Shown here piece after piece: positions 1 to 9,579 of a DNA stretch of 64,000 nt (position 1 is its first letter; every line of letters begins with the position of its first letter). This stretch comes from Psychrobacter sp. 28M-43 (GTDB lineage: Bacteria; Pseudomonadota; Gammaproteobacteria; Pseudomonadales; Moraxellaceae): positions 124,001-188,000 of the forward strand of contig NZ_CP061739.1 in assembly GCF_014770435.1 (NCBI RefSeq). The letters run 5' to 3'. The notes beneath the pieces were generated by a model. It was not told the DNA's origin, searched no databases, and saw nothing but the letters and a program-made list of their open reading frames with translations. A program made the translations under genes and the position numbers.

Positions 1-473
1 GTTATAGTGTCGTTCAGAGCGTCTTCTATTCATGCTTATTTACGATTGTCTGGTGTTACGATAGACCAAACCGCATTCTATGGTTTGAAATTTCTTCTTA
101 ACCAATCTTTTTTATTTGTTTAGCACAAGATTTCAAGTGCCTAATATAAGGTCTGCTCTGATATAGAAGACATAGTAACGTTGTCTTACTATTCATACGA
201 CCTCTAAAATAGACTGGTTAGTCGATGTTACTCATGTTTATTCTCTTTGTTGTATAATAGATAGGTTGTTTGATAGGCCTGTCGATTTGACAAGCGACAT
301 TGAACAGTCTATCAATACCTTTATATACATGATCCTTTCTTCATATTTAGCGCAAACTAAACGAAGTCAGCTAGCTCTTCCTTACTTTATTCGTCTCGTG
401 TGTTGCTCAATGCTCAATTGGCACTATTTATGTCAGGCGTTGATAGCAGATACAGGAGTATAACCGCAAAAGG
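1..473 (+). other. Non-coding leader region upstream of sdhC
   Basis: I see no convincing gene here. A TATAAT hexamer at 253-258 is a possible sdhC promoter -10 box, giving a leader of roughly 215 nt; no good -35 match lies at the usual distance. A short inverted repeat (CAAACC 67-72, GGTTTG 82-87) lies further upstream. In relatives gltA is often encoded near sdhC, so part of this region may control a gene outside the window. Confidence 0.5.
253..258 (+). promoter_or_regulatory. Candidate -10 box for the sdh operon
   Basis: Perfect TATAAT on the + strand about 220 nt before sdhC. No TTGACA-like -35 is visible, so this is a weak call from the hexamer alone. Confidence 0.3.
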
Positions 474-860
474 ATGCCCGCTGTGAAAAGCAACCGACCT
501 ATTGATCTGCCTTTAAGCCAAGTGATTAGCGTTAATCGCTCACCGATCGCGATCGCCTCTATCTTGCATCGTATCTCTGGCATTATTTTATTTTTATTGA
601 TTCCTGTCATGTTATGGATACTACAGAACTCATTGGCATCGCCTGAGAGTTTTGCGACCGTATTTGACAATGTACTTGTGCGCTTTTTGGCATGGATATT
701 TGTTGCCGCTATTGCATATCATTTTGTAATGGGTATCAAACATTTATTTGCTGATATGGGCATGAACGAAGAGCTAAAATCTGGCCGCACTGCCTCTATG
801 GTCAGTTTTGTGATTGCAGCGATTTTAGTTGTCGCGTCATTTGTATGGGTGATGTTCTAA
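474..860 (+). CDS. sdhC: Succinate dehydrogenase cytochrome b556 subunit SdhC
   Basis: Membrane anchor subunit of respiratory complex II; with SdhD it binds heme b and ubiquinone and holds SdhAB on the inner membrane. The 128-residue product has three hydrophobic segments (about residues 33-50, 66-88, 102-127). It carries the family signature S-x-x-H-R-x-S-G near residues 36-43 (SILHRISG) and a conserved His in the second segment. The ATG at 474 has no well-placed ribosome-binding site. A GTG at 483 is 8 nt after AAAAGGA (468-474) and gives an N-terminus starting at VKSNRP, so the true start may be 483. It is the first gene of sdhCDAB, and its stop overlaps the sdhD start. Confidence 0.95.
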   Translation: MPAVKSNRPIDLPLSQVISVNRSPIAIASILHRISGIILFLLIPVMLWILQNSLASPESFATVFDNVLVRFLAWIFVAAIAYHFVMGIKHLFADMGMNEELKSGRTASMVSFVIAAILVVASFVWVMF

Positions 861-1267
861 TGATAAAAAATGATTCAGGAATCAAAAGTGCTACTGGTCT
901 GACAGGTTCAGGCTCACGTGATTGGATTGTCCAGCGTATTAGTGCTGTTGTTTTAGCCGTTTATAGTGTGGTATTGCTGGGCTTCTTTTTGACCCATGGT
1001 GATGTCACTTTTGTTGAATGGTCATCATTTATGACCAGCCTACCGATGCGTCTATTCAGCTTGGTTGCAGTACTTGCCCTAGCTGGTCATGCTTGGGTTG
1101 GGATGTGGACAGTATTTACTGACTATATTACATCTGGCAAGATGGGTGAAAGTGCGCCAAGACTACGTTTGGTATTACAGACTTTGATGATTATCGCTAT
1201 TTTAGTATTTCTATTTTGGGGCATCATGATTTTTTGGGGTAACGGTTTCGGTATCGCTGCCGTTTAA
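860..1267 (+). CDS. sdhD: Succinate dehydrogenase membrane anchor subunit SdhD
   Basis: Second hydrophobic anchor of complex II. The product of 135 residues has an N-terminal polar stretch, then three membrane segments. RDWIVQRISAVVLAVYS is the usual SdhD entry into the first helix, and the H-A-W-V-G-M-W motif contains the probable heme-ligand His. The start is taken as the ATG at 860, whose A is the last base of the sdhC stop (TAATG), implying translational coupling. An in-frame ATG at 845 inside sdhC would add only five residues. A 327-nt gap follows before sdhA, unusually wide for this operon. Confidence 0.95.
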   Translation: MIKNDSGIKSATGLTGSGSRDWIVQRISAVVLAVYSVVLLGFFLTHGDVTFVEWSSFMTSLPMRLFSLVAVLALAGHAWVGMWTVFTDYITSGKMGESAPRLRLVLQTLMIIAILVFLFWGIMIFWGNGFGIAAV

Positions 1268-1594
1268 CCATCTCATAAAAAGCTCTGATATCTATATAAC
1301 GACGGATGCATCCAACTGATACATTAGTTGGCAAAGTATTTTAGAGCCATCCGTTGATAGCCAAGAATAGTCATAGCATTGGACTGGCATTACTGATCAG
1401 CTAATCTGATTATAGTTGAGTAGGCTTAGTTCAGTATAACGATAGATATGCAAATTAAGTGATTAATGACTATTAAGACTCTTTATTTTATAAGCTTAGA
1501 AATGGCTAAATAGTAAGCCTTTATAGCTGTAATAGAGATATCTCAAAAGTCTTTAATTTACTTTTACGCATTAACAGGCATTAGGAAAACCGTA
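1268..1594 (+). other. Wide intra-operon gap sdhD-sdhA
   Basis: 327 nt without a plausible gene. It contains a nested inverted repeat at 1300-1356 (listed separately). The last 30 nt carry the sdhA ribosome-binding site AGGAAA. Confidence 0.6.
1300..1356 (+). promoter_or_regulatory. Nested hairpin in the sdhD-sdhA gap
   Basis: Outer arms CGACGGATG (1300-1308) and CATCCGTTG (1348-1356) pair over nine bases with one G-U wobble. Inside them CCAACT (1312-1317) pairs with AGTTGG (1326-1331). No U-run follows, so it does not look like a terminator; an mRNA processing or stability element is an inference. Confidence 0.5.
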
Positions 1595-3445
1595 ATGGCA
1601 ACTAGACAAGACAATACCATTAGTAATATCAAGACCTTAAACTACGATGCAGTTATCGTTGGTGGCGGTGGCTCAGGTATGCGTGCTTCATTGCATTTAG
1701 CGGAAGCGGGCATGAAGGTTGCAGTCCTTACCAAAGTATTCCCAACGCGTTCGCACACGGTTGCCGCTCAGGGTGGTATCGGTGCAAGTTTGGGTAACAT
1801 GAGTAATGACAACTGGCACTTTCACTTTTATGATACCGTTAAAGGATCAGATTGGTTAGGTGACCAAGACGCTATCGAATATATGTGCCGTGAAGCGCCA
1901 AAAGTAGTCTATGAGCTTGAGCACATGGGCATGCCGTTTGACCGTAACGAAGACGGTACTATTTATCAGCGTCCGTTCGGTGGTCACACGTCTAACTATG
2001 GTGAAAAAGCAGTACAACGTGCTTGTGCTGCTGCTGACCGTACAGGTCATGCACTACTACATACGCTATATCAGAAAAACCTAGAGCAGGGCACTGAGTT
2101 CTTTATCGAATGGATCGCCCTTGACTTGATCAAAGACGAAGCTGGTAACATCAACGGTGTTGTCGCGCTTGAGCAAGAGACGGGTACGATTGCTGTATTC
2201 CAGTCACCGATTACAGTTCTAGCGACAGGTGGTGCTGGTCGTATTTTCGCAGCTTCTACCAATGCTTATATCAATACTGGTGACGGTATTGGCATGGCAG
2301 TACGTGCTGGCATTCCATTGCAAGATATGGAGTTCTGGCAGTTCCACCCAACTGGTGTCCATGGTGCAGGTGTACTATTGACTGAAGGTTGCCGCGGTGA
2401 AGGTGCTATCTTGCGTAACAAAGATGGCGAAGCGTTCATGGAGCGTTATGCGCCAACCGTGAAAGACTTGGCACCACGTGATCTCGTATCGCGCTCAATG
2501 GACCAAGAAATCAAAGAAGGCCGTGGTTGTGGTCCTAATGCTGACCATATCGTAATGGATATGACGCATTTAGGTGTTGAAACCATTATGAAGCGTCTAC
2601 CATCAGTATTTGAGATCGGTAAAAACTTCGCTAACGTTGACATCACTAAAGAGCCAATTCCAGTAATCCCAACCATTCACTACATGATGGGCGGTATTCC
2701 AACCACTATTCATGGTCAAGTGATTGTACCAGATCTAGAAGCAGGTACTGATGAAGACGGCCTATATGCTAAAGGCAATGTTGTTAAAGGTCTTTATGCA
2801 ATTGGCGAGTGTGCTTGTGTCAGTGTACATGGTGCTAACCGTCTAGGTACGAACTCTCTACTAGATCTATTGGTATTTGGCCGTGCAGCTGGTAAGCATA
2901 TCGTTGATGAATTCCATCATGCAGATCATAACTACAAGCCACTTGATCCACGCGTACTTGACTTTACAGTGAAGCGTTTAGACAAATTGCAACAGTCTAC
3001 TGAAGGCTACAACGCGCAAGACGTGGCTGATGAGATTCGTGCTACGATGCAAAAACACGCTAGTGTATTCCGTACGCAAGCGATGATGGACGAAGGCGTT
3101 GAGAAAATTTTAGCGCTAGGTGAAAAAATCGACAAGATCCATCTTGGCGATAAATCACAAGTGTTCAACACAGCACGTATTGAAGCATTCGAAGTTGCTA
3201 ACTTGTATGAAGTAGCAAAAGCGACAATGATATCTGCAGCGAAGCGTCATGAAAGCCGCGGCGCGCACAGTGTATCTGACTATGATCGTCCAGAAGATGA
3301 TGATTACGCACCTAACGGCCGTAATGACCACGATTGGATGAAGCATACTTTATGGTACTCTGAAGGAAATCGCATCATTTATAAGCCAGTACGTAAAGTG
3401 CCATTGACTGTTGATTATATCGAACCAAAAGTCCGCGTCTACTAA
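1595..3445 (+). CDS. sdhA: Succinate dehydrogenase flavoprotein subunit SdhA
   Basis: Catalytic flavoprotein of complex II; oxidises succinate to fumarate and passes electrons to SdhB. The 616 residues match family length. The N-terminal FAD-binding loop is VIVGGGGSGMR (residues 20-30), and the covalent FAD His lies in TRSHTVAAQGG (His54). Substrate-site motifs HPTG and RGEGAILRN follow, and the HGANRLG(T)NSLLDL motif lies in the C-terminal half. AGGAAA just before ATG 1595 supports the start. It is separated from sdhB by a 223-nt gap that contains a strong hairpin. Confidence 0.98.
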   Translation: MATRQDNTISNIKTLNYDAVIVGGGGSGMRASLHLAEAGMKVAVLTKVFPTRSHTVAAQGGIGASLGNMSNDNWHFHFYDTVKGSDWLGDQDAIEYMCREAPKVVYELEHMGMPFDRNEDGTIYQRPFGGHTSNYGEKAVQRACAAADRTGHALLHTLYQKNLEQGTEFFIEWIALDLIKDEAGNINGVVALEQETGTIAVFQSPITVLATGGAGRIFAASTNAYINTGDGIGMAVRAGIPLQDMEFWQFHPTGVHGAGVLLTEGCRGEGAILRNKDGEAFMERYAPTVKDLAPRDLVSRSMDQEIKEGRGCGPNADHIVMDMTHLGVETIMKRLPSVFEIGKNFANVDITKEPIPVIPTIHYMMGGIPTTIHGQVIVPDLEAGTDEDGLYAKGNVVKGLYAIGECACVSVHGANRLGTNSLLDLLVFGRAAGKHIVDEFHHADHNYKPLDPRVLDFTVKRLDKLQQSTEGYNAQDVADEIRATMQKHASVFRTQAMMDEGVEKILALGEKIDKIHLGDKSQVFNTARIEAFEVANLYEVAKATMISAAKRHESRGAHSVSDYDRPEDDDYAPNGRNDHDWMKHTLWYSEGNRIIYKPVRKVPLTVDYIEPKVRVY

Positions 3446-3551
3446 TTCTAGATTGCATACTTTATGTATAGTTGATAGATAACAGCAGTGTTAACGTTTT
3501 ATCCCTTATTAATTTATTAAAAAGGTGACCGCCAGCTACATGCTCATGCCA

Positions 3552-3613
3552 GCGCTACTATGCTATTAATTGGTATCCGATATTGGTTATCAGTACTGAT
3601 TAATAGCTAGCGC
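3552..3613 (+). promoter_or_regulatory. Long hairpin in the sdhA-sdhB gap
   Basis: Left arm GCGCTA (3552-3557), a 4-nt bulge, then GCTATTAAT (3562-3570). Right arm ATTAATAGC (3599-3607) continues directly into TAGCGC (3608-3613). This gives 15 base pairs around a 28-nt loop that has its own small stem (GATA 3579-3582 with TATC 3588-3591). No terminal U-run, so a structural or processing element is more likely than a terminator. Confidence 0.6.
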
Positions 3614-3668
3614 AAATATGTTGCAATCTTTGTATGCCCGCCATCACCTACGTGTGGAGTTTAGCATT

Positions 3669-4379
3669 ATGAGCCGAGGTACTCGCACCATCGAAATCTA
3701 TCGCTACGATCCTGATCTGGACGCAGCGCCACGTATGCAAACTTATACGATTGAGCTACTTGATTCAGATCGTATGTTGCTTGACGTACTATTACGCCTA
3801 AAGAAAGAAGACGAAACGCTTACTTTCCGTCGCTCTTGCCGTGAAGGTATTTGTGGCTCTGACGGCATGAACATTAATGGTAAGAACGGTTTGGCATGTC
3901 TAATCAACATGAACACGCTACCAGAAAAAGTAACGGTTCGTCCGCTACCTGGTTTGCCAGTGGTTCGTGATTTGGTTGTTGATATGAACCAGTTCTATGA
4001 GCAGTATGAGAAAGTACATCCATACTTAATTAATGATCAGCCAGCACCGCCAACAGAGCGTTTACAGTCGCCTGAACAGCGTGAAAAGCTGAACGGTCTA
4101 TACGAATGTATTCTATGTGCTTGCTGTTCAACCAGCTGCCCATCATTCTGGTGGAACCCTGATAAGTTCCTAGGTCCATCAGCGTTACTGCATGCTTATC
4201 GCTTCGTTGCTGATAGCCGTGACGGTGATACTCAAGCACGTTTAGCTCGCTTAGACGATCCGTTTAGCTTGTTCCGTTGCCGCGGTATCATGAACTGTGT
4301 ATCAGTTTGTCCAAAAGGCTTGAACCCAACCAAAGCCATCGGTCACTTACGTAATATGTTGATTGATCAAGCTGGTTAA
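3669..4379 (+). CDS. sdhB: Succinate dehydrogenase iron-sulfur subunit SdhB
   Basis: Electron-transfer subunit of complex II with three Fe-S clusters. The [2Fe-2S] ligands lie in CREGICGSDG with a later LAC. The [4Fe-4S] and [3Fe-4S] ligands lie in CILCACCSTSCPSFWW and CRGIMNCVSVCPKGLNP. The start is placed at ATG 3669 because GGAG (3656-3659) sits nine bases before it and the 236-residue product then equals the usual family length. An upstream in-frame ATG at 3618 would add 17 residues without family support. It ends the sdh half of the cluster and is followed by a perfect terminator. Confidence 0.97.
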   Translation: MSRGTRTIEIYRYDPDLDAAPRMQTYTIELLDSDRMLLDVLLRLKKEDETLTFRRSCREGICGSDGMNINGKNGLACLINMNTLPEKVTVRPLPGLPVVRDLVVDMNQFYEQYEKVHPYLINDQPAPPTERLQSPEQREKLNGLYECILCACCSTSCPSFWWNPDKFLGPSALLHAYRFVADSRDGDTQARLARLDDPFSLFRCRGIMNCVSVCPKGLNPTKAIGHLRNMLIDQAG

Positions 4380-4412
4380 GCATAAGTAATTGATCTCTAT
4401 AGTTACTATACG

Positions 4413-4445
4413 AAAAACACCACCTATTCATTAGGTGGTGTTTTT
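4413..4445 (+). terminator. Rho-independent terminator after sdhB
   Basis: Perfect 14-bp stem AAAAACACCACCTA (4413-4426) with TAGGTGGTGTTTTT (4432-4445), loop TTCAT. The T-tract belongs to the right arm. It separates sdhCDAB from sucAB-lpd-sucCD. Confidence 0.9.
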
Positions 4446-5293
4446 GTTAGTTAAAAAGCTGATATATAGGTTTACTACTTTTTACAGCTAACTTGTCATT
4501 TAAAAATATGATGAATTTAGCCTATTAAAAAATAGGTATTAAATGATTTAAGAGTAAAACTGTATGGTCAATACGTTGGTCGTATGTAAGAAGAAATAAT
4601 ATATAGACAATCACCCTATATAATCGAATATAGACACAGTCGAATTTTGGTATAATTGTATTTGGTATTTAATGAGATGATCAAAGCGTCTTTTTTGGCG
4701 CTTAATATGTGTCGTTTGAGAAGATTATGACATTATCAGGCTAAAATACTATGCGCACAATGATTATGCGTTTATAATTGATGATAGATATTCATTACAT
4801 AAATACCTAGTATTGAACAAACAAACTATGTCGCAAAAAATGGGCATGATAATCTATACAGCAATGTATGTCTGTCTGAAAAGGCAGGATTTATCAGCAA
4901 ATTTAGGGTAATTCAGCATCGATAACCAGTTGATAGGTTAGCTGAAAATATAATTATCTATTAATAGCTTATCATTAATGGATTGGTTATGACTCAAAGA
5001 AGTATATATAAATTAATGTTGTGAAACGAGCTAGATAAGAAAACTGAGCGTTCACAAATAGTTTTATTTTTAGACGGGTATTGCAATAAGACTTGTTACC
5101 ACTATTTAGCATCACTTGCTCTTGTAGACAATAACAGCAATATTCTATGGTGATGGCAATACTTAGGGATAAAAGTGTTTTATCGAATAGTATTTAACAG
5201 GATATGACACATTGTCTAACTACCTGAGCATACAACGACTGACACAATAATAAGCACGATTCCATTCATTTATCTATCAAATAGACGATTATT
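4446..5293 (+). other. Long non-coding region upstream of sucA
   Basis: About 850 nt, A+T-rich, with stops in all frames and no plausible gene. It contains an extended -10 motif TGGTATAAT (4648-4656) and a 9-bp direct repeat ATATAGACA just upstream of it. A small inverted repeat TAACC/GGTTA lies at 4923-4940. The sucA start at 5294 has no good ribosome-binding site. The region probably holds the sucA promoter and a long leader. Confidence 0.5.
4648..4656 (+). promoter_or_regulatory. Candidate extended -10 promoter for suc genes
   Basis: TGGTATAAT fits the extended -10 consensus TGnTATAAT. A TAGACA hexamer at 4631-4636 is only 14 nt away, too close for a standard -35, so the extended -10 is the main evidence. 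Confidence 0.4.
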
Positions 5294-8170
5294 ATGAATA
5301 GTATAACCAAAGAAAAATCTGGCCAAGTACATACCGAACTGGCTGCCGATAACGCCAACTATATAGAAGCTCTCTACGAGCAATACCTAACAGACCCTGA
5401 TAGTGTTGATACTGACTGGCAAACGTACTTTGAACAGTATAAGTCGCAGAATGATGCTCAGCATAACGCTATCAAAGATCAGTTCTTACTACTTGCTCGT
5501 AATCAAACGGCAAATAAGAGTAGCAGTACTGATACCGATTCTAGCAGCTCTGCCAACTGCGATCCTAAGCAGATGGGCGTACAGCAACTAATCTCAGCAT
5601 ACCGTCGTCGCGGTCATCGCCGTGCCAAGCTTGATCCTTTAGATTTGCATCCACGTGCAGAAGTAGAAGACTTGACGCTTGCTTATCATAATTTGTCAGA
5701 AGCTGATCTCGATACCGTATTTCCAACCAATGATTTAGTCATTGGTAAAGATGAAGCGACATTGCGCGAAATCATCGAAATCATGGAGCGTGTTTACTGT
5801 GGCCATATCGGTGTCGAGTATATGCACGTTACCACCAGTACAGAAAAACGCTGGATGGAAGAATACCTAGAGACTAATCTAGGCTATATCAAATTCGATA
5901 AAGAAAAACGTTTATCTATTCTTGAGCGCTTGACGGCTGCTGAAGGTCTAGAAAAATATCTTGCTCGTAAATATACGGGTGTTAAGCGTTTTGGTTTGGA
6001 AGGCGGCGAGAGCTTCATTCCTGCTATCAATGAAATCATTCAACGTGCTGGTGGATATGGCACAAAAGAAATGGTCATTGGTATGGCTCACCGTGGCCGC
6101 CTAAACCTACTAGTCAACATCTTAGGTAAAAACCCTGCAGACTTATTTGATGAGTTTGATGGTAAAGTACAGCCAGAAAAAGGCTCAGGTGATGTTAAAT
6201 ACCACAATGGTTTCTCATCTAATGTGATGACACCAGGTGGCGAAGCGCATTTGGCTTTAGCATTTAACCCATCGCATCTTGAAATTGTCGCACCAGTACT
6301 ACAAGGTTCAGTACGTGCCCGTCAAGTACGCCGTAACGATCAGCCACTATTAGACAACACTGGTGGCAACTCAGTATTACCTATCGTGATTCATGGTGAT
6401 GCCGCTTTTGCTGGTCAAGGTGTGGTTCAAGAAACTTTCCAAATGTCACAGACTCGTGCTTATACCACTGGCGGTACTGTGCATATCGTGATCAACAACC
6501 AAGTTGGCTTTACTACTAGCCGTCAAGAAGATGTTCGTTCAACTGAATATTGTACTGACGTTGCCAAGATGGTTCATGCTCCTATCCTACATGTAAACGG
6601 TGATGATCCTGAAGCAGTCGTATTTGCCGCTCAGTTAGCATTAGATTATCGTCATAAGTTTGACAAAGACATCATCATTGATTTGTTCTGTTATCGCCGT
6701 AATGGACATAATGAGGCAGATGAGCCATCTGCAACTCAGCCATTGATGTATGCTGTTATTAAGAAGCTTCCAACTACTCGTACTCTGTATGCGCAGAAGC
6801 TTATCGCAGAAGGTATCTTGAATGCCGAAGAAGAGAAACAGTACGAAGATGACTATCGTGAGTCGTTAGACCGTGGTGATTATGTTGTTAGCTCATTGGT
6901 TCAAGAGCCTAACGAGCAGTTATTTGTAGATTGGAAACCTTATCTAGGTCATGACTTGGTTGATGACTGGGATACCAGTGTTGATATCGAAAAACTGAAA
7001 AGTTATGGACGCCGTATGGCCGAAATGCCAGAAGGTTATAAGCTACAACGTCAGGTTCAAAAAGTCGTTGAGCAGCGTCTAGCAATGCAAACGGGCGAAG
7101 AGCCTCTTAACTGGGGTGCAGCTGAGACATTGGCTTATGCATCATTGGTTGACAACGATGGCGTATTAGTCCGTATTACTGGTGAAGATGTAGGCCGTGG
7201 TACTTTCTCACACCGTCACAGCGAAATATACAATGTCAATGATGGCAGCATGTATGTACCGTTGTCTCATTTGAGCGAAAATCAAGCGCGCTTTGCTACT
7301 TATAACTCATTGCTATCAGAAGAAGCGGTACTAGCCTTTGAATATGGTTACGCGACCACCGTACCAAATGCATTGATCGTTTGGGAAGCACAGTTTGGTG
7401 ATTTCGTTAACGGTGCTCAGGTTGTGATTGACCAGTTCATCTCAAGCGGCGAGACTAAATGGCAGCGTGTTTGTGGTTTGACGATGTTGTTACCACATGG
7501 CTTTGAAGGTCAAGGCCCTGAGCATTCATCTGCACGTCTAGAGCGTTTCTTACAGCTATGTGCTGAAGACAACATGCAGGTCATTACCCCAACGACTCCT
7601 GCGCAAATTTATCATGCATTACGTCGTCAGGCAGTACGTCCTATTCGTAAGCCATTGATTGTCATGTCACCAAAGAGCTTATTACGTCATAAGCTAGCAA
7701 CTTCTAATCTAGAAGAGCTTGCTAACGGTAAGTTTGAGACGGTATTGCCAGAGATGGACGATCACAACGCAGATAAAGTGACTCGTATGGTTCTGTGTGG
7801 TGGTAAGGTTTATTATGATTTGTTAGAGCAGCGCCGCGCATTAGGTCTTGACCATGTGGCTATCGTTCGTATTGAGCAATTGTATCCATTGCCAGAGACT
7901 CGCTTAATCGCTGAAATTGAAAAATACAGCAACCTAACTGAAATCGTATGGACGCAAGAAGAGCCATTGAACCAAGGCGCTTGGTACTACTTAGCACCGC
8001 ATATGTTCCGTATTGTCGTACCGCATCCAACCAAAGCAAAAGTCATGGAGCCAGTAGCGCGTCCTCCTAGTGCAGCCCCTGCAACAGGATCACCGAAACT
8101 GCATGCTCAACAACAGCAAGCACTCATTGCTGGTGGCCTTGGCATAAGTGTTGATGAATTAGCTCAGTAA
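5294..8170 (+). CDS. sucA: 2-oxoglutarate dehydrogenase E1 component SucA
   Basis: Thiamine-diphosphate-dependent decarboxylase of the 2-oxoglutarate dehydrogenase complex; it transfers the succinyl group to the lipoyl arm of SucB. The 958 residues match family length. The N-terminal E2-interacting segment contains YIEALYEQYLTDPDSVDTDW. The first domain has MAHRGRLN and a HGDAAFAGQG...NNQVGF thiamine/Mg site. The C-terminal transketolase-like half includes GEDVGRGTFSHRH and LPHGFEGQGPEHSSAR. The start at 5294 fits the family N-terminus although a Shine-Dalgarno is not obvious. sucB follows after 155 nt. Confidence 0.98.
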   Translation: MNSITKEKSGQVHTELAADNANYIEALYEQYLTDPDSVDTDWQTYFEQYKSQNDAQHNAIKDQFLLLARNQTANKSSSTDTDSSSSANCDPKQMGVQQLISAYRRRGHRRAKLDPLDLHPRAEVEDLTLAYHNLSEADLDTVFPTNDLVIGKDEATLREIIEIMERVYCGHIGVEYMHVTTSTEKRWMEEYLETNLGYIKFDKEKRLSILERLTAAEGLEKYLARKYTGVKRFGLEGGESFIPAINEIIQRAGGYGTKEMVIGMAHRGRLNLLVNILGKNPADLFDEFDGKVQPEKGSGDVKYHNGFSSNVMTPGGEAHLALAFNPSHLEIVAPVLQGSVRARQVRRNDQPLLDNTGGNSVLPIVIHGDAAFAGQGVVQETFQMSQTRAYTTGGTVHIVINNQVGFTTSRQEDVRSTEYCTDVAKMVHAPILHVNGDDPEAVVFAAQLALDYRHKFDKDIIIDLFCYRRNGHNEADEPSATQPLMYAVIKKLPTTRTLYAQKLIAEGILNAEEEKQYEDDYRESLDRGDYVVSSLVQEPNEQLFVDWKPYLGHDLVDDWDTSVDIEKLKSYGRRMAEMPEGYKLQRQVQKVVEQRLAMQTGEEPLNWGAAETLAYASLVDNDGVLVRITGEDVGRGTFSHRHSEIYNVNDGSMYVPLSHLSENQARFATYNSLLSEEAVLAFEYGYATTVPNALIVWEAQFGDFVNGAQVVIDQFISSGETKWQRVCGLTMLLPHGFEGQGPEHSSARLERFLQLCAEDNMQVITPTTPAQIYHALRRQAVRPIRKPLIVMSPKSLLRHKLATSNLEELANGKFETVLPEMDDHNADKVTRMVLCGGKVYYDLLEQRRALGLDHVAIVRIEQLYPLPETRLIAEIEKYSNLTEIVWTQEEPLNQGAWYYLAPHMFRIVVPHPTKAKVMEPVARPPSAAPATGSPKLHAQQQQALIAGGLGISVDELAQ

Positions 8171-8219
8171 CACCTTGTCTAATCAAAAGATTATAGAAGA
8201 TAAATGAATCAGGCGATGA

Positions 8220-8273
8220 CAGTCAGTGTTTTTTAATAAAATATAAGCAAAGTTATTAGAAAACTACTGACTG
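8220..8273 (+). promoter_or_regulatory. Long hairpin in the sucA-sucB gap
   Basis: Left arm 8220-8239 (begins CAGTCAGT, ends TAATAA) pairs with right arm 8253-8273 (begins TTATTAG, ends ACTGACTG). This makes 20 pairs with one G-U wobble and a single bulged base at 8265; the loop is 13 nt. It sits about 50 nt before the sucB start, after which a clean AAGGAG follows. Nothing in the 3' flank resembles a terminator U-run. Confidence 0.65.
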
Positions 8274-8325
8274 CCTATCACGACTTAATAATAAGTATGA
8301 ATATCCAAATCTAAGGAGTATATCG

Positions 8326-9573
8326 ATGGCTGACATCAAAGCCCCCGTTTTTCCAGAATCGGTTGCCGATGGCACAATCGTTGAGTGGCACGTCACTGAA
8401 GGTCAACAAGTTAATCGTGATGACCTATTGGCTGAAATTGAAACTGATAAAGTTGTATTAGAAGTTGTGGCACCTGATGATGGTGTATTGACCAAAATCG
8501 TAAAGCAAGTTGACGATACTGTATTGTCTGATGAGCTTATCGCTCAGTTTGAAGCCGGTGCAAGTGCTAGTGCTAGCGCAGAAGAAGCGCCAGCAGTAGA
8601 TCCAGACCAACCAGCTGCGCCAGTTCAAGCAAAGCAAGCTGCTGATGGTGGCGAGCCTGTTCAAGCAACAGATAAGAAAGGCGAAGCTGATCATAAAGAT
8701 CAAAGCCCAGCAGTTCGTAAAGCAGCAAAAGAGTCAGGTGTAGACCCTAAAGAAGTTGAAGGTAGTGGCCGCGGTGGTCGTGTAACCAAAACTGATATGG
8801 CTAACCCAACATTGAAATCAGACAGCAGTATCAAGTCTGACAGTGGCCGTCCTGTTGCTGAATCAATGGGTGAGCGTACTGAAAAACGTGTTCCAATGAC
8901 TCGTCTTCGTAAGCGTGTTGCTGAGCGTCTATTATCAGCATCACAAGATACAGCGATGTTGACGACGTTTAACGAAGTGAACATGAAGCCATTGATGGAC
9001 ATGCGCGCTAAGTACAAAGAGAAGTTTGAAAAACGTCATGGCGTACGTTTAGGCTTTATGTCGTTATTCGTAAAAGCAGCGACAGAAGCGCTAAAACGCT
9101 TCCCAGCAGTAAACGCTTCACTAGATGGCGATGACATTGTTTATCATGGTTTTTATGATATCGGTGTAGCAGTATCTTCAGATCGCGGTTTGGTTGTTCC
9201 AGTACTACGTGATACTGATCGCATGAGCATGGCTGACGTTGAAAGCACAATCCGTGAGTTTGGCGGTAAAGCACAGCAAGGTAAGCTTGGTCTAGAAGAC
9301 ATGACTGGCGGTACGTTCACTATCTCTAACGGTGGTGTATTTGGTTCATTGATGTCAACACCTATCTTGAACCCACCACAAACTGCTATCCTAGGTATGC
9401 ATGCTATCAATGATCGCCCAATGGCAGTCGATGGCAAAGTTGAAATTTTACCAATGATGTACCTAGCACTATCTTATGACCATCGTATGATTGATGGTAA
9501 AGAAGCAGTACAGTTCTTGGTAACTATCAAAGAGTTGGTCGAAGACCCTGCAATGCTACTACTAGACCTGTAA
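8326..9573 (+). CDS. sucB: Dihydrolipoyllysine succinyltransferase (2-oxoglutarate dehydrogenase E2) SucB
   Basis: Core of the 2-oxoglutarate dehydrogenase complex; transfers succinyl from lipoamide to CoA. Domain order in 415 residues: a single lipoyl domain with the modified Lys in [11 protein letters not shown] (Lys42); an Ala/Pro/Gln-rich linker; the peripheral subunit-binding domain around [15 protein letters not shown] (about 127-160); a second linker; and the catalytic acyltransferase domain ending with the active-site HRMIDG. AAGGAG lies seven bases before the ATG. A terminator-like hairpin follows within seven nucleotides of the stop codon. Confidence 0.98.
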   Translation: MADIKAPVFPESVADGTIVEWHVTEGQQVNRDDLLAEIETDKVVLEVVAPDDGVLTKIVKQVDDTVLSDELIAQFEAGASASASAEEAPAVDPDQPAAPVQAKQAADGGEPVQATDKKGEADHKDQSPAVRKAAKESGVDPKEVEGSGRGGRVTKTDMANPTLKSDSSIKSDSGRPVAESMGERTEKRVPMTRLRKRVAERLLSASQDTAMLTTFNEVNMKPLMDMRAKYKEKFEKRHGVRLGFMSLFVKAATEALKRFPAVNASLDGDDIVYHGFYDIGVAVSSDRGLVVPVLRDTDRMSMADVESTIREFGGKAQQGKLGLEDMTGGTFTISNGGVFGSLMSTPILNPPQTAILGMHAINDRPMAVDGKVEILPMMYLALSYDHRMIDGKEAVQFLVTIKELVEDPAMLLLDL

Positions 9574-9579
9574 GCTTTT

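Noticed and set aside
266..463. 65-codon frame upstream of sdhC
   Set aside because: TTG start, no ribosome-binding site, no recognisable sequence; fits a leader region better.
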